Assembly: GCA_964291635.2 (NCBI GenBank)
Contig: OZ219905.1
Coordinates: 744,001 to 808,000 of the forward strand
DNA length: 64,000 nucleotides
Reading direction: 5' to 3'
Source: JAPPHA01 sp964291635
GTDB lineage: Bacteria; Pseudomonadota; Alphaproteobacteria; Rhodobacterales; Rhodobacteraceae
The translations under genes were made by a program, and so were the position numbers. Positions within the stretch are counted from its first letter, which is position 1; each line of letters begins with the position of its first letter. Below are positions 8,763 through 18,384 of the stretch, piece after piece. The notes under the pieces were generated by a model. The model made no database searches and was not told the DNA's origin. It worked only from the letters and a program-made list of their open reading frames with translations.

Positions 8763-9794
8763 TTATCGCGTGCGTTTCCTCGGTCCGGTCGACATTCCCA
8801 CAACCAGTTCCGTCTCCAGCAACACCTGGTCACTCCTGACCTGCTGACCCTCGATCTGGCTCATCAGCAAGTTGACGGCTTTCTCGCCGGCTTCGCGGAC
8901 CGAGGAACGAACCGCCGTGAATATGGGAGGCGATTGCCGGTTCGAAAGGTAGGACAAGTCATCGTCGTACGCGATCAGGGACACGTCTCCCGGCAATTCC
9001 AGGCCGTTGTCGTGTATTGCACGCCGGGCTCCGATCGCCGACATCACCGATGCCGCCAGGAAAGCCGTCGCCGGATTTTCCAGTTCCAGCATCGCTTTCG
9101 CAGCCGCGTAGCCGTTGGCTTCGGTCATGTCGCCGCTGGTTTGCAGGTCGGAATGCGGCTCGATCCCGGCCGCGTGCAGCGCCCGGAGATAACCGTTCAA
9201 CCTGCGGTGAGCGAAATCAAAGTCCTGGCGGCCGTTGATCAGTCCGATTCGCTGATGCCCCAAATGCGCCAGGAACGTGGTCGCCTGCTCGAAGGCGCGG
9301 TGGTTGTTCACGTCAACCCACGAATACGGAATGGACACACCCGATGAACGTCCATGCACGACGAATTTCAGCCCCAACTCCTTGAGCAACTCGATTCTTT
9401 GGTCATGCACCTTGGGGCCTTGCAAAATGATGCCGGCGACGCTGCCCTGTGCCTTCAATTTCCTGTATACGCTCTCCTCGCTGCTCTGGTCCGCAATCGT
9501 CAGGTTGATGCTGTATCCTCTCGAGGCGCCGGCCCCGGCCGCCCCTGAAATGAAGTCTCCGAAAATCGGATTGACCAATTCATTCCCGTTGCTCGACGAT
9601 AGAACATGGCCAATGCTGTAGGACCTGCCCAACGCCAAAGCGCGCGCGCGCAGGTCGGGCTGGTATCCGTGAATTCGCGCGGCTTCGTTGACTTTCCGAC
9701 GCGTTTTTTCGCTAACCTCGGGATAGCCGCTCAGCGCCCTGCTCACGGTTGTCGGGGACAAGCCCAGGAAATTCGAGAATTCTTTTAGGTTCAT
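8763..9794 (-). CDS. aglR: LacI-family regulator, probable repressor of the agl operon
   Basis: A 343-residue LacI/GalR protein: N-terminal helix-turn-helix (LGLSPTTVSRALSGYPEV, about 11-28) and hinge, followed by a periplasmic-binding-protein-like sensor domain. It is transcribed away from aglE, the usual position of AglR in rhizobia, and two LacI-type operator candidates lie in the shared intergenic region. The inducer would be an alpha-glucoside or its product. The symbol rests on context and family, not on detailed comparison. Confidence 0.85.
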   Translation of the reverse strand: MNLKEFSNFLGLSPTTVSRALSGYPEVSEKTRRKVNEAARIHGYQPDLRARALALGRSYSIGHVLSSSNGNELVNPIFGDFISGAAGAGASRGYSINLTIADQSSEESVYRKLKAQGSVAGIILQGPKVHDQRIELLKELGLKFVVHGRSSGVSIPYSWVDVNNHRAFEQATTFLAHLGHQRIGLINGRQDFDFAHRRLNGYLRALHAAGIEPHSDLQTSGDMTEANGYAAAKAMLELENPATAFLAASVMSAIGARRAIHDNGLELPGDVSLIAYDDDLSYLSNRQSPPIFTAVRSSVREAGEKAVNLLMSQIEGQQVRSDQVLLETELVVGMSTGPRKRTR

Positions 9795-9804
9795 GTCATC
9801 AAGT

Positions 9805-9820
9805 TTGTAACCGCTTTCAA
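9805..9820. promoter_or_regulatory. LacI-type operator candidate next to aglR
   Basis: TTGTAACCGCTTTCAA is a near-palindrome with the central CG of LacI-family operators and lies 10 bases upstream of the aglR start codon. It matches the second site at 9933-9950 in 12 of 16 positions. Likely autoregulation. Confidence 0.6.
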
Positions 9821-9932
9821 TTCCTCCAACGATACTCCTGACCCGCTCGGCAGGTCAATACACGGCCGAATCGGCTGCAAATCGGGTATTTTTGGCATTG
9901 ACTCCCGTCAATTTCTGTAAATCATGAGGGAA

Positions 9933-9950
9933 ATTCAAAACGCTTTGAAT
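9933..9950. promoter_or_regulatory. LacI-type operator candidate upstream of aglE
   Basis: ATTCAAA-ACGC-TTTGAAT is a perfect 7-bp inverted repeat with a 4-base centre, 52 bases before the aglE start. A TTGACT hexamer at 9898-9903 could be the -35 box of the promoter, which the site would then overlap or follow. Confidence 0.65.
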
Positions 9951-10002
9951 AGGCTTGGGGTCTGTTCCGGATCCTGGAGAGCGCATCAATGGAGGATACC
10001 TG

Positions 10003-11271
10003 ATGAAAAACATTCTAATTGCGAGCGCAGCTGTTCTGGCGCTTGGCGCGGGTGCTGCCACCGCTGAAAAACTCACCGTCTTCGGTCCATGGCTCGGGCC
10101 GGACCAGGATTCGGTCGAGGCCGTCCTGGCAGACTTTGCCGCACAGTCCGGACACGACGTCAGCTACGTCGGTTCGGACAGCTTCGAGCAACAGATCCTT
10201 GTCGACGCCGAAGCGGGCTCTGCGCCGAACATCGGCGTGTTCCCGCAGCCCGGCCTGGCGTCCGACATGGCTTCCCGTGGCTTCCTGGTCCCGTTGAAGG
10301 ACGGAACGGGCGACTGGATCCGGGACAACTACGCCGCCGGCCAGTCGTGGGTTGACCTGGGCACCTATGCCGGCGCAGACGGCAACGACCACTTGTACGG
10401 CTTCTTCTACAAGGTCGATGTGAAATCCCTGGTCTGGTACGTCCCCGAGAACTTCGAAGACGCAGGCTACGAAGTGCCGTCCACCATGGAGGGCCTCAAG
10501 GCCCTGAGCGACCAGATCGTTGCAGAAGGCGGTACGCCCTGGTGCATTGGCCTGGGTTCAGGTGGCGCAACCGGCTGGCCCGCCACCGACTGGGTCGAAG
10601 ACATGATGCTGCGCACCCAGTCCCCTGCCGACTATGACGCCTGGGTTTCAAACGATCTGAAATTCACAGACGCCAAGGTTGTCGGCGCGATCGAGGAGTT
10701 CGGCGCCTTCGCCCGTAACGACGCCTATGTTGCCGGTGGTGCCGGTACCGTTGCCTCGACCGATTTTCGCGACTCGCCGAAGGGCCTCTTCTCTTCGCCG
10801 CCGCAATGCTACATGCACCGCCAGGCATCGTTCATTCCGGCATTCTTCCCGGAAGGCACCGTTGTCGGTGAAGACGCGGACTTCTTCTACTTCCCGGCAT
10901 ACGAAGGCAAGGATCTGGGCCGGCCCGTTCTTGGCGCCGGTACGGTATGGACCATCACGAATGAAAACCAGGCCGCTCATGACTTGATCGCGTACCTGCA
11001 GGACCCGCGTGCACATGAGATCTGGATGGCGCGCAAGGGCTTCCTGACACCTCACAAGGGCGTAAATCCTGAAGCGTTCGGCGACCCGACGCTCAGAAAG
11101 ATGAACGACATTCTGCTCAACGCAACGACGTTTCGCTTCGACGGATCCGACCTGATGCCAGGTGGAGTTGGCGCGGGGTCGTTCTGGACGGGCATGGTTG
11201 ACTATGCCGGCGGCAAGTCCGCTGCAGATGTCGCTGCCGAAGTCCAGGCATCCTGGGATGCGCTGAAGTAG
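10003..11271 (+). CDS. aglE: Alpha-glucoside ABC transporter, substrate-binding protein
   Basis: A 422-residue periplasmic binding protein of the sugar ABC (CUT1) class. Residues 1-21 form a signal peptide ending AATA. The mature part shows the usual two-lobed pattern, with a C-terminal hinge and PQCYMHRQASF, features shared with AglE proteins of rhizobia that bind sucrose, maltose and trehalose. GGAGG stands 8 bases before the ATG. It opens the aglEFGAK operon, and a strong stem-loop follows its stop codon, which would favour more binding protein than permease. Confidence 0.93.
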   Translation: MKNILIASAAVLALGAGAATAEKLTVFGPWLGPDQDSVEAVLADFAAQSGHDVSYVGSDSFEQQILVDAEAGSAPNIGVFPQPGLASDMASRGFLVPLKDGTGDWIRDNYAAGQSWVDLGTYAGADGNDHLYGFFYKVDVKSLVWYVPENFEDAGYEVPSTMEGLKALSDQIVAEGGTPWCIGLGSGGATGWPATDWVEDMMLRTQSPADYDAWVSNDLKFTDAKVVGAIEEFGAFARNDAYVAGGAGTVASTDFRDSPKGLFSSPPQCYMHRQASFIPAFFPEGTVVGEDADFFYFPAYEGKDLGRPVLGAGTVWTITNENQAAHDLIAYLQDPRAHEIWMARKGFLTPHKGVNPEAFGDPTLRKMNDILLNATTFRFDGSDLMPGGVGAGSFWTGMVDYAGGKSAADVAAEVQASWDALK

Positions 11272-11285
11272 TCTGCAACGCTTTC

Positions 11286-11312
11286 GGGCGCTCCGGGTTC
11301 CCCGGGGCGCCC
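11286..11312 (+). terminator. Stem-loop between aglE and aglF
   Basis: GGGCGCTCCGGG (11286-11297) pairs with CCCGGGGCGCCC (11301-11312), 12 pairs with one G-U and a 3-base loop. No T-tract follows, so partial termination or protection of the aglE 3' end is more likely than full termination. Confidence 0.7.
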
Positions 11313-11374
11313 TCAAACGTGTCCTGTCTGCCACCAGCCGGCTGTTGGTCCCGATGTAGCCAAGGGAGAACCCC

Positions 11375-12607
11375 ATGCACCCAGCAGTTCAAGGCCTGAT
11401 CACGATCGTCATCGGTGTTGGCGGCTGCGTCGGCTACTTCTATTTTTCGAACCAGATCCTTGACAGGTTCATTTTCCCGCCTCGCGGCGACGATGCCGGG
11501 CGCAACATCAACCGCGCCAATATGGTTCGTCCCTGGCTGTTCCTGTTTCCCGCGATTTTCGCGCTGGGCCTTTACCTTGCCTACCCGGTGTTCGAGACGC
11601 TGCGTCTCTCGCTGACGGACCGGACCCAGGACGGGGCATTCGTGGGCCTTGCCAACTATGGCCAGATGTTCGGCGAGCCGAAGTTCTGGGAAGCCCTGCG
11701 CAACAACATGTTCTGGTTGATCGTCGTGCCGGCGACCTCGACCGCTTTCGGCCTTCTGGTCGCCCAGCTGACCGACCGCATCGCCTGGGGCAGCGCGGCG
11801 AAATCGGTGATCTTCATGCCGATGGCGATTTCCTTTGTCGGTGCTTCGGTGATCTTCAAGCTGATCTACGATGCACGTCCCGTCGAACAGGCCCAGATCG
11901 GCATTCTGAATGCAGTCTGGCTGCAATTCGAGGGAGGTCCCGGGTCGTTTCTCTTTCTGCGGCTCCTGCCGGCAATCATGCTTTTGAGCTTCGCGGCCAT
12001 CGTGGCCTACGCGATTTATGTCGTCGCCTTGCGGTTGATCTCTGACCGACGTCAAAAAGGCCGGCTCGCGCAACTCGTCCAGATTGGCCTGTCCATTTTC
12101 GGTGCCTGGCTCGTGATCCTGGCGCTGATTAATTCCGTCCAGGTCTTTTCGGTGGAATACGCCTATGGCAAGCCGCAGCAATGGCTGACGCTGCCTTTCT
12201 GGAACAACTTCTTCCTGATGGTGGTGCTGATCTGGATCCAGACCGGCTTTGCAATGGTGATCCTGTCGGCGGCACTGCGCGGAATCCCGGAAGAAACGGT
12301 CGAAGCCGCTATCGTTGACGGGGCCAATCCGTTCCAGGTCTTCTTCCAGATCAAGGTGCCGCAGATCGTGTCAACAATCGTCGTGGTCTGGACGACGATC
12401 ACGCTGACGGTTCTGAAGGTGTTCGACATCGTTTTCGCCATGACCAACGGCCAGTGGCAGACGCAGGTGCTGGCAAATTACATGTTCGACAAGCTGTTCC
12501 GTGCCAACGACTGGGGAGTCGGATCAGCCAGCGCGATCATCATCATGCTGCTGGTATCGCCGATCCTGATCTGGAACGTGGCCAACGCCCGGAAAGAGAT
12601 GAGTTAG
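11375..12607 (+). CDS. aglF: Alpha-glucoside ABC transporter, permease 1
   Basis: A 410-residue inner-membrane permease of the MalF/UgpA type. The cytoplasmic EAA loop that docks the ATPase is at about 310-330 (EAAIVDGANPF). The protein is longer than the roughly 330-340 residues I expect for AglF: it has an extra N-terminal membrane segment (about 5-25) and a block at about 190-265 with two more hydrophobic stretches separated by a basic loop. AGGGAG precedes the ATG. It partners AglG and AglK. Confidence 0.92.
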   Translation: MHPAVQGLITIVIGVGGCVGYFYFSNQILDRFIFPPRGDDAGRNINRANMVRPWLFLFPAIFALGLYLAYPVFETLRLSLTDRTQDGAFVGLANYGQMFGEPKFWEALRNNMFWLIVVPATSTAFGLLVAQLTDRIAWGSAAKSVIFMPMAISFVGASVIFKLIYDARPVEQAQIGILNAVWLQFEGGPGSFLFLRLLPAIMLLSFAAIVAYAIYVVALRLISDRRQKGRLAQLVQIGLSIFGAWLVILALINSVQVFSVEYAYGKPQQWLTLPFWNNFFLMVVLIWIQTGFAMVILSAALRGIPEETVEAAIVDGANPFQVFFQIKVPQIVSTIVVVWTTITLTVLKVFDIVFAMTNGQWQTQVLANYMFDKLFRANDWGVGSASAIIIMLLVSPILIWNVANARKEMS

Positions 12608-12611
12608 GCCG

Positions 12612-13754
12612 ATGGACAATATCGCAGGCACCAAGTCGACACTCACCTGGGCCGTCCACATCTCGGTCGTGCTCCTCGTCGTTCTCTGGCTCTTCCCGAC
12701 GGTTGGCCTGTTCGTGTCCTCCTTCCGGACCGCGGACCAGATTTCCGGCAGCGGCTGGTGGTCGTCAATGTTTGCCCAGGAACGGCAAAATCCCGCCATC
12801 CGCCTGGGCGGAGAAGAGGCACAGGAAGGCGACCTGTTCGTCATCTCCGGCAATCTTTTCGGCGGTTCCGAAGCCACCGTCAGCCTGTGGGGCACCTCGT
12901 CAAGGGCGCCGCAAGCTTTCCGTCCCGGGGAAACCTCGGAGCTTTCCAGGGACCGCACGGTCACCCTGGAAGTGAACGGCGATTTTCGCTTCACCGCCAC
13001 CGAAAGCCAGGAAGGCAAGCGTTTGCCACGGGTCTTCACCACGGCAACCACGCCTCCGGATTTCACGCTGGCAAACTATGACAAGATGCTCTTTGACGAA
13101 AAAAACATTGAAGGCATGGCCAGGGCCTTCTTCAACACGTTGACCGTGACGATTCCGGCGACCGTCATCCCCATCGTCATCGCGGCCTTCGCGGCCTACG
13201 CCCTGGCGTGGATGGAATTCCCGGGCCGCGCACTCCTGATTGCCATGGTCGTGGGACTCCTGGTGGTGCCTCTTCAACTGGCCCTGATCCCGTTGCTGAA
13301 ACTCCATCTGAATATCGGGATCGGCAAGGGCTATCTCGGGGTCTGGCTCGCACATACCGGCTTCGGGCTGCCATTGGCGGTCTATTTGCTCAGGAACTAC
13401 ATGGTCGGCCTTCCCAAGGACATCATCGAAAATGCCAAGGTTGACGGCGCCACGGACTTCCAGATCTTCGCCAGGATCATCCTGCCGCTCAGTTTTCCAG
13501 CGCTCGCCTCTTTCGCGATCTTCCAGTTCCTTTGGACCTGGAACGACTTGCTGGTCGCCAAAGTGTTCCTGATTGACGCGACCGGCGAAACCACGGTGAT
13601 GACAAACCAGATCGTGGAGCTGCTTGGCACCCGGGGAGGCAACTGGGAAATCCTCGCAACGGCCGCATTCGTTTCGATCGCCATTCCGTTGGTGGTTTTC
13701 TTTGCGATGCAGCGCTACCTGGTGCGCGGTTTGCTCGCCGGTTCCGTCAAATAG
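12612..13754 (+). CDS. aglG: Alpha-glucoside ABC transporter, permease 2
   Basis: A 380-residue permease of the MalG type. The first membrane helix (about 12-35) is followed by a long non-membrane segment (about 40-150) and then the conserved five-helix permease core with an EAA-like loop (ENAKVDGATDFQIF). This large periplasmic insertion is a known trait of AglG proteins. It starts 4 bases after aglF stops, so the two subunits are translated together. Confidence 0.93.
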   Translation: MDNIAGTKSTLTWAVHISVVLLVVLWLFPTVGLFVSSFRTADQISGSGWWSSMFAQERQNPAIRLGGEEAQEGDLFVISGNLFGGSEATVSLWGTSSRAPQAFRPGETSELSRDRTVTLEVNGDFRFTATESQEGKRLPRVFTTATTPPDFTLANYDKMLFDEKNIEGMARAFFNTLTVTIPATVIPIVIAAFAAYALAWMEFPGRALLIAMVVGLLVVPLQLALIPLLKLHLNIGIGKGYLGVWLAHTGFGLPLAVYLLRNYMVGLPKDIIENAKVDGATDFQIFARIILPLSFPALASFAIFQFLWTWNDLLVAKVFLIDATGETTVMTNQIVELLGTRGGNWEILATAAFVSIAIPLVVFFAMQRYLVRGLLAGSVK

Positions 13755-13766
13755 ACGTCCCGACCG

Positions 13767-15419
13767 ATGAACGTGCAGATCCAGACATCCGGTACCTTCG
13801 ACAACAAGTCCGATCCCGACTGGTGGCGCGGCGCGGTCATCTACCAGGTCTATCCGCGCTCATTCCAGGATTCCAACGGTGACGGGATCGGCGATCTGGC
13901 CGGCATAATCGAACGCCTTCCCTACATCGCCTCGCTCGGCGTCGACGCGCTTTGGATCTCGCCGTTCTTCACATCGCCAATGAAGGACTTCGGCTATGAT
14001 GTCAGCAATTATCGTGACGTCGATCCGATGTTCGGGACATTGGGCGATTTCGACAGGTTGTTGACCCGCGCGCATGAATTGGGCTTACGCGTCATGATCG
14101 ACCTGGTGCTGTCGCACACTTCCGACCAGCACCTGTGGTTCGCGGAAAGCCGAAAGAACGCATCGGGCCCGAAATCCGACTGGTACGTCTGGGCCGACCC
14201 GAAACCGGATGGAACCCCGCCCAACAACTGGCTGTCGGTATTCGGCGGCTCGGCCTGGCATTGGGAAAGCCGGCGTCAGCAGTACTACCTGCACAACTTC
14301 CTGACCGCGCAGCCGGACCTTAATTTTCACAACACCGAAGTTCAGAATGAGCTGCTTGATATTGCCCGCTTCTGGCTCGATCGTGGCGTCGATGGTTTCC
14401 GGCTGGATACGATCAACTTTTACATGCACGACAAAGCCCTGCGTGACAACCCGCCCCTGCCATCTGACCTGCGAAACGCCATCGTCGCCCCCCGGGTTAA
14501 CCCTTACAACCATCAGGACCACCTCTACGACAAGAACCACCCCGGCAACCTGGCCTTTCTGCGACGGCTTCGCGCAGTCATGGAACCGTACGGAGCAGCC
14601 GCGGTCGGCGAGGTCGGCGATGCCCGAAAGGGGCTGGAAATCATGGCCCAGTACACTGCCGGTGACGACCTCATGCACATGTGCTACGCATTCGAGCTCC
14701 TCGCCAACGATTGTCCCACGGCGGAAGACGTTTTGTCGATCATGACAAGGTTGGACAAGGTGGCATCGGACAGCTGGCCCTGCTGGGCTTTTTCCAACCA
14801 CGACACCGTGCGCCATGCGACCCGCTGGAATATGCCCCTGGAGGGGTTGAAGACCATGACCACGCTGATGATGTGTTGGCGTGGATCGGCCTGCATTTAC
14901 CAGGGCGAGGAACTGGGTCTGACGGAAGCTGATGTGGCGTTCGAAGACCTGAAAGACCCCTACGGCATTGAATTCTGGCCGGGCTTCAAGGGACGCGATG
15001 GTTGCCGAACCCCTATGGTCTGGGAAATACAGGATGAATTTGCAGGCTTCGGCAGTACCAAACCCTGGTTGCCGGTCAGCCCGGCGCAGGTTGAAAAGGC
15101 GGTGGACAGACAGGAAGAAGATCCCGAGGCAATTCTGCACCACTACCGGCACGCCATCGCATTCCGCCGAAAACACCCGACCCTGAAAACGGGCAGACAG
15201 GTTGGAATGGCAGTGAAGGACGGCGTTTTGTCCTTCACGCGCATCGGGAGCGGAAAGGATATCTTCTGCGCATTCAACCTTGCGGACGAAACGAACCCGG
15301 TTGAACTTCCTGAAGGGGAATGGACCCCTCTCGGTGCCGAACTCGGAGCGGTTTCAGAATTTTCCGGAAAGCGCCTGGCCCTCGGGCCCTGGCAACTCGT
15401 GATAGCGGCAAAGCCCTGA
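13767..15419 (+). CDS. aglA: Alpha-glucosidase, GH13 family
   Basis: A 550-residue cytoplasmic glycoside hydrolase of family 13 that hydrolyses imported alpha-glucosides such as sucrose, maltose or trehalose-like sugars. Catalytic residues are nucleophile Asp214 (FRLDTIN), acid/base Glu282 (VGEVGD) and stabiliser Asp346 (FSNHD). The N-terminal WWRGAVIYQVYPRSF and DSNGDGIGDL stretches are typical of oligo-1,6-glucosidase-like enzymes. No signal peptide. It sits inside the agl transport operon, which fits intracellular hydrolysis after uptake. Confidence 0.94.
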   Translation: MNVQIQTSGTFDNKSDPDWWRGAVIYQVYPRSFQDSNGDGIGDLAGIIERLPYIASLGVDALWISPFFTSPMKDFGYDVSNYRDVDPMFGTLGDFDRLLTRAHELGLRVMIDLVLSHTSDQHLWFAESRKNASGPKSDWYVWADPKPDGTPPNNWLSVFGGSAWHWESRRQQYYLHNFLTAQPDLNFHNTEVQNELLDIARFWLDRGVDGFRLDTINFYMHDKALRDNPPLPSDLRNAIVAPRVNPYNHQDHLYDKNHPGNLAFLRRLRAVMEPYGAAAVGEVGDARKGLEIMAQYTAGDDLMHMCYAFELLANDCPTAEDVLSIMTRLDKVASDSWPCWAFSNHDTVRHATRWNMPLEGLKTMTTLMMCWRGSACIYQGEELGLTEADVAFEDLKDPYGIEFWPGFKGRDGCRTPMVWEIQDEFAGFGSTKPWLPVSPAQVEKAVDRQEEDPEAILHHYRHAIAFRRKHPTLKTGRQVGMAVKDGVLSFTRIGSGKDIFCAFNLADETNPVELPEGEWTPLGAELGAVSEFSGKRLALGPWQLVIAAKP

Positions 15420-15430
15420 GGATTGGACAG

Positions 15431-16519
15431 ATGGCTGATCTCAAACTGACGAATATCGACAAGACCTACGGCGCAAGTGTAAACGTTCTGAAAGATATCA
15501 ATCTCGAAATCGAAAAAGGCGAATTGATCGTCTTTGTCGGGCCTTCGGGTTGCGGAAAATCCACACTCCTGCGCATGATCGCCGGGCTTGAAAAAATCAC
15601 CGGCGGGACCTTGGAAATTGATGGCCAGATCGTCAATGACGTACCGCCAGCCCAGCGTGGTATCGCGATGGTGTTTCAATCCTATGCGCTTTACCCGCAC
15701 ATGACCGTGCGCGACAACATGGCTTTCGCGCTGAAAATCGCAAAGAAATCCAGGCAGGAAATCGATGCGACGATCGAAAATGCGGCCCGGATTCTTCAAC
15801 TTGAACCCTTCCTGGATCGCCTGCCGAAAGCCCTGTCGGGCGGCCAGCGCCAGCGCGTCGCCATTGGCCGGTCCATCGTCCGCGATCCGAAAGTCTATCT
15901 TTTCGACGAGCCGTTGTCGAACCTCGATGCGGGGCTCCGCGTTGCAACGCGGATCGAGATTGCCCAGCTCAAGGAAAGCATGCCCGACTCAACCATGATT
16001 TACGTAACGCATGACCAGGTCGAGGCAATGACGCTCGCCAGTCGTATCGTCGTGCTTGCAAACCGCGGCATCGCCCAAGTCGGCACACCGCTGGAACTCT
16101 ATGAAAGGCCCGAGAACGAATTCGTGGCGCAATTCATAGGTTCCCCTTCAATGAACCTGATGCCCGGAAAAATTGTTTCCACGGGAACGGAGACCGTCGT
16201 CGAGCTGGATGGCGGCGGCAAGGCGCGTACTTCCGTTTCGACGGGAGACGACTTGCAGGGCGCGGACGTCAATGTCGGGATTCGGCCGGAAGATTTCGAA
16301 CTGGCTGAAGACGAACATTGTTATTCGGGCAAGGTCGCGATTACGGAAGCACTGGGAGAGGTAACCCTGTTGTATTTTGAGCAAAAGGAACGCGACGTAC
16401 CGATTATTGCGAAATTGCCGGGCATTCACCGCGAGATCCGGGGCGAAATTGTCAAACTGTCAGCCCGGCGAGACAAGATCCACCTGTTCAAGGAAGGACG
16501 TTCGTTGCTTAAAAGGTAG
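15431..16519 (+). CDS. aglK: Alpha-glucoside ABC transporter, ATP-binding protein
   Basis: A 362-residue MalK/UgpC-type ATPase. Walker A is GPSGCGKST at 37-45, the signature LSGGQ at 135-139 and Walker B with catalytic Glu at 155-160; the C-terminal third is the regulatory OB-fold domain of MalK proteins (IRPEDFEL). The open frame extends back to 15320, inside aglA, but ATG 15431, 12 bases after the aglA stop, is the natural start. Last gene of the operon; the DNA after it is degenerate. Confidence 0.94.
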   Translation: MADLKLTNIDKTYGASVNVLKDINLEIEKGELIVFVGPSGCGKSTLLRMIAGLEKITGGTLEIDGQIVNDVPPAQRGIAMVFQSYALYPHMTVRDNMAFALKIAKKSRQEIDATIENAARILQLEPFLDRLPKALSGGQRQRVAIGRSIVRDPKVYLFDEPLSNLDAGLRVATRIEIAQLKESMPDSTMIYVTHDQVEAMTLASRIVVLANRGIAQVGTPLELYERPENEFVAQFIGSPSMNLMPGKIVSTGTETVVELDGGGKARTSVSTGDDLQGADVNVGIRPEDFELAEDEHCYSGKVAITEALGEVTLLYFEQKERDVPIIAKLPGIHREIRGEIVKLSARRDKIHLFKEGRSLLKR

Positions 16520-17107
16520 GCCAGTCCGACGATGCCGGAAACAGGCTGCCGCTCCGTTCGAAATCGTCGGGATCGAGAAGCCGTGACCACACGCCCGTCA
16601 GCGGCGTGATCTCCATTGCGGCTCTAAACCCACCTGCACGCACATCTCCGAGAACGCCGGAGCCAGGCCTGATCCGAGCGGAGGAATCGCTCAACCGCAC
16701 CGCATGAGGACAACCGGTTCGGACACCTGCGGATTCCACGGCCCAACTCCTTCATGAGGGTAACGAAAGACCGCCCCTCGCAACCGATGCGTTCTCTCAT
16801 GGGCGCCGGGCTTCAGGACCTCTTGCGGATGCCTTGCAGGATCTCTCAAGTGACCCGATCGCCTTTCCCAACAGTGCCCTGTTCGCGCCGACAGCGGCCT
16901 TGAAATCGTGTTTGGCCATGACGTTTCGGTTGGCTTGCACGCAATCACTGGTTCGCCATGACCCCTCTCTCTCGACGTCACTCGAGTTTTGCAGAAGATT
17001 TCCCTTGCAACCAGAATGACGCTCCCGGCAATTCGACCCGGGCGTGTTCGTCACGGCGCAACGGCCCATGGGCAAATTCACCGCCCGACGCGGGACCAGG
17101 ATCGCGA
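16520..17107. other. Degenerate DNA after aglK
   Basis: 588 bases without an intact gene. On the minus strand, pieces with coding-like composition switch frame (for example KHDFKAAVGANRALLGKAIG near 16900 and EITPLTGVWSRLLDP near 16600), which suggests a dead gene I cannot name. It opens the pseudogene-rich island that runs to 27.2 kb. Confidence 0.4.
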
Positions 17108-18240
17108 ATGAAGAATACCGTTCGATACGGAACCATTGGCTGAGGATTGATGGGACAGGAACACAACTGAAACGTTTCCCTACTACACCGGGCTGAAATT
17201 GCCGCAGTTTTGGCCCGGAACCGGCAATGTCGGCCAGAACGAAAGCACTGGTGCCAAATGCGGCGATCGCCGAATCTCTGGCGAAGTTGATCAGGCACCC
17301 TGAACTCGACGCCATTCTGATCGCCTCTCAAAGCCACCTTCACCTGGATCAACTCGAAGCGGTCAGCAGAATGAAACCGGTACCGGTGATCGTCGAGAAA
17401 CCGCTGTTCACCTCTCCGGAGCAGCAGGCCGGGGCACGGCGGGTCTCGGAGAGAGCCGCATCCCCCGTCTGGGTCGCGATGGAATGCCGCTACATGCCTC
17501 CGATTGCCAAGTTCCTCAAAAGGATGAACGCCACGACCGGTGGCGCGAAAATGCTGAGCATTCGTGAGCACAGGTTTCCGTTCCTGCCCAAGGTGGGAAG
17601 CTGGAACCGGCCTTCCTGCCTGACCGGAGGAACGCTGGTCGCGAAATGCTGCCATTTCTTCGACCTGATGCGCCATGCAATCGGCGACCAGCCAATCCGC
17701 GTCATGGCCTCCGCCGGGCGGGACGTCAATCATTTGACCGAATCCGTCGGTGGCTACCCCTCGGACTTCCACGACAACGCGTTCGTCATTGTCGATTTCG
17801 ACAGCGGAGTCCGCGCGATGCTTGACCTGAGCATTTTTCCGAAGGTTCGCGGTTCCAGGAGGAAATCACCGCGGCCGGCCCCGACGGACGCATCAACGTC
17901 TTCATTCCCGGCCCGACGCGTTTCTGACCAGACCACCTGGGGGCGCCACCCGATCTCGAGAATTGTCGTCAGCCCGAGATCACGCCTGGATCAGAAAGAG
18001 CATGACATTCCGATCGATCCCATCCTTCTCGAGTCAGGTGACCACAACGGGGCAACGAATTTCCAGCAATGCCTGTTCCTGGAGACCGTGCTGCCGGGGC
18101 GCGAACCGGAAGTCATCATGACCTCCGGGGTCGAAGCGGCGAGGATGGGCTACGCAGCGCGACTCTCGGCGGTACGCGCCAGGTTGTGGATCTCTGAATT
18201 CGCACCCGGGGGATCCGGGGAATTCATGCGGCTCAGGTAA
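17108..18240 (+). pseudogene. Gfo/Idh/MocA-family oxidoreductase, broken
   Basis: Reads as an NAD(P)-dependent sugar or cyclitol dehydrogenase. The N terminus starts at ATG 17108 (MKNTVRYGTIG) but an in-frame TGA at 17141 and another soon after interrupt the Rossmann motif; the frame then shifts before 17227, from where a 337-codon open frame carries the family core (VPVIVEKPLFT, the EKP motif). Near 17850 the homologous frame changes again (FQEEITAAGPDGRINVF reads in another frame to a TGA at 17925) and returns to the first by about 17990 (LLESGDHNGATNFQQ). At least two stops and two or three frameshifts make a functional product unlikely. Confidence 0.85.
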
Positions 18241-18384
18241 CGGTCATGAACGGGTCATGCCGGCCCACCCCGAGCTTTCCGGGACGGTTCATTCCTGCCC
18301 CTTGGCGTCGAACTTGAACCGGAGATCTTCCGAGACCAGGTTACCTGACGCTTTTTGGGACAGGTCGATCTCCGGGTCGGTACG

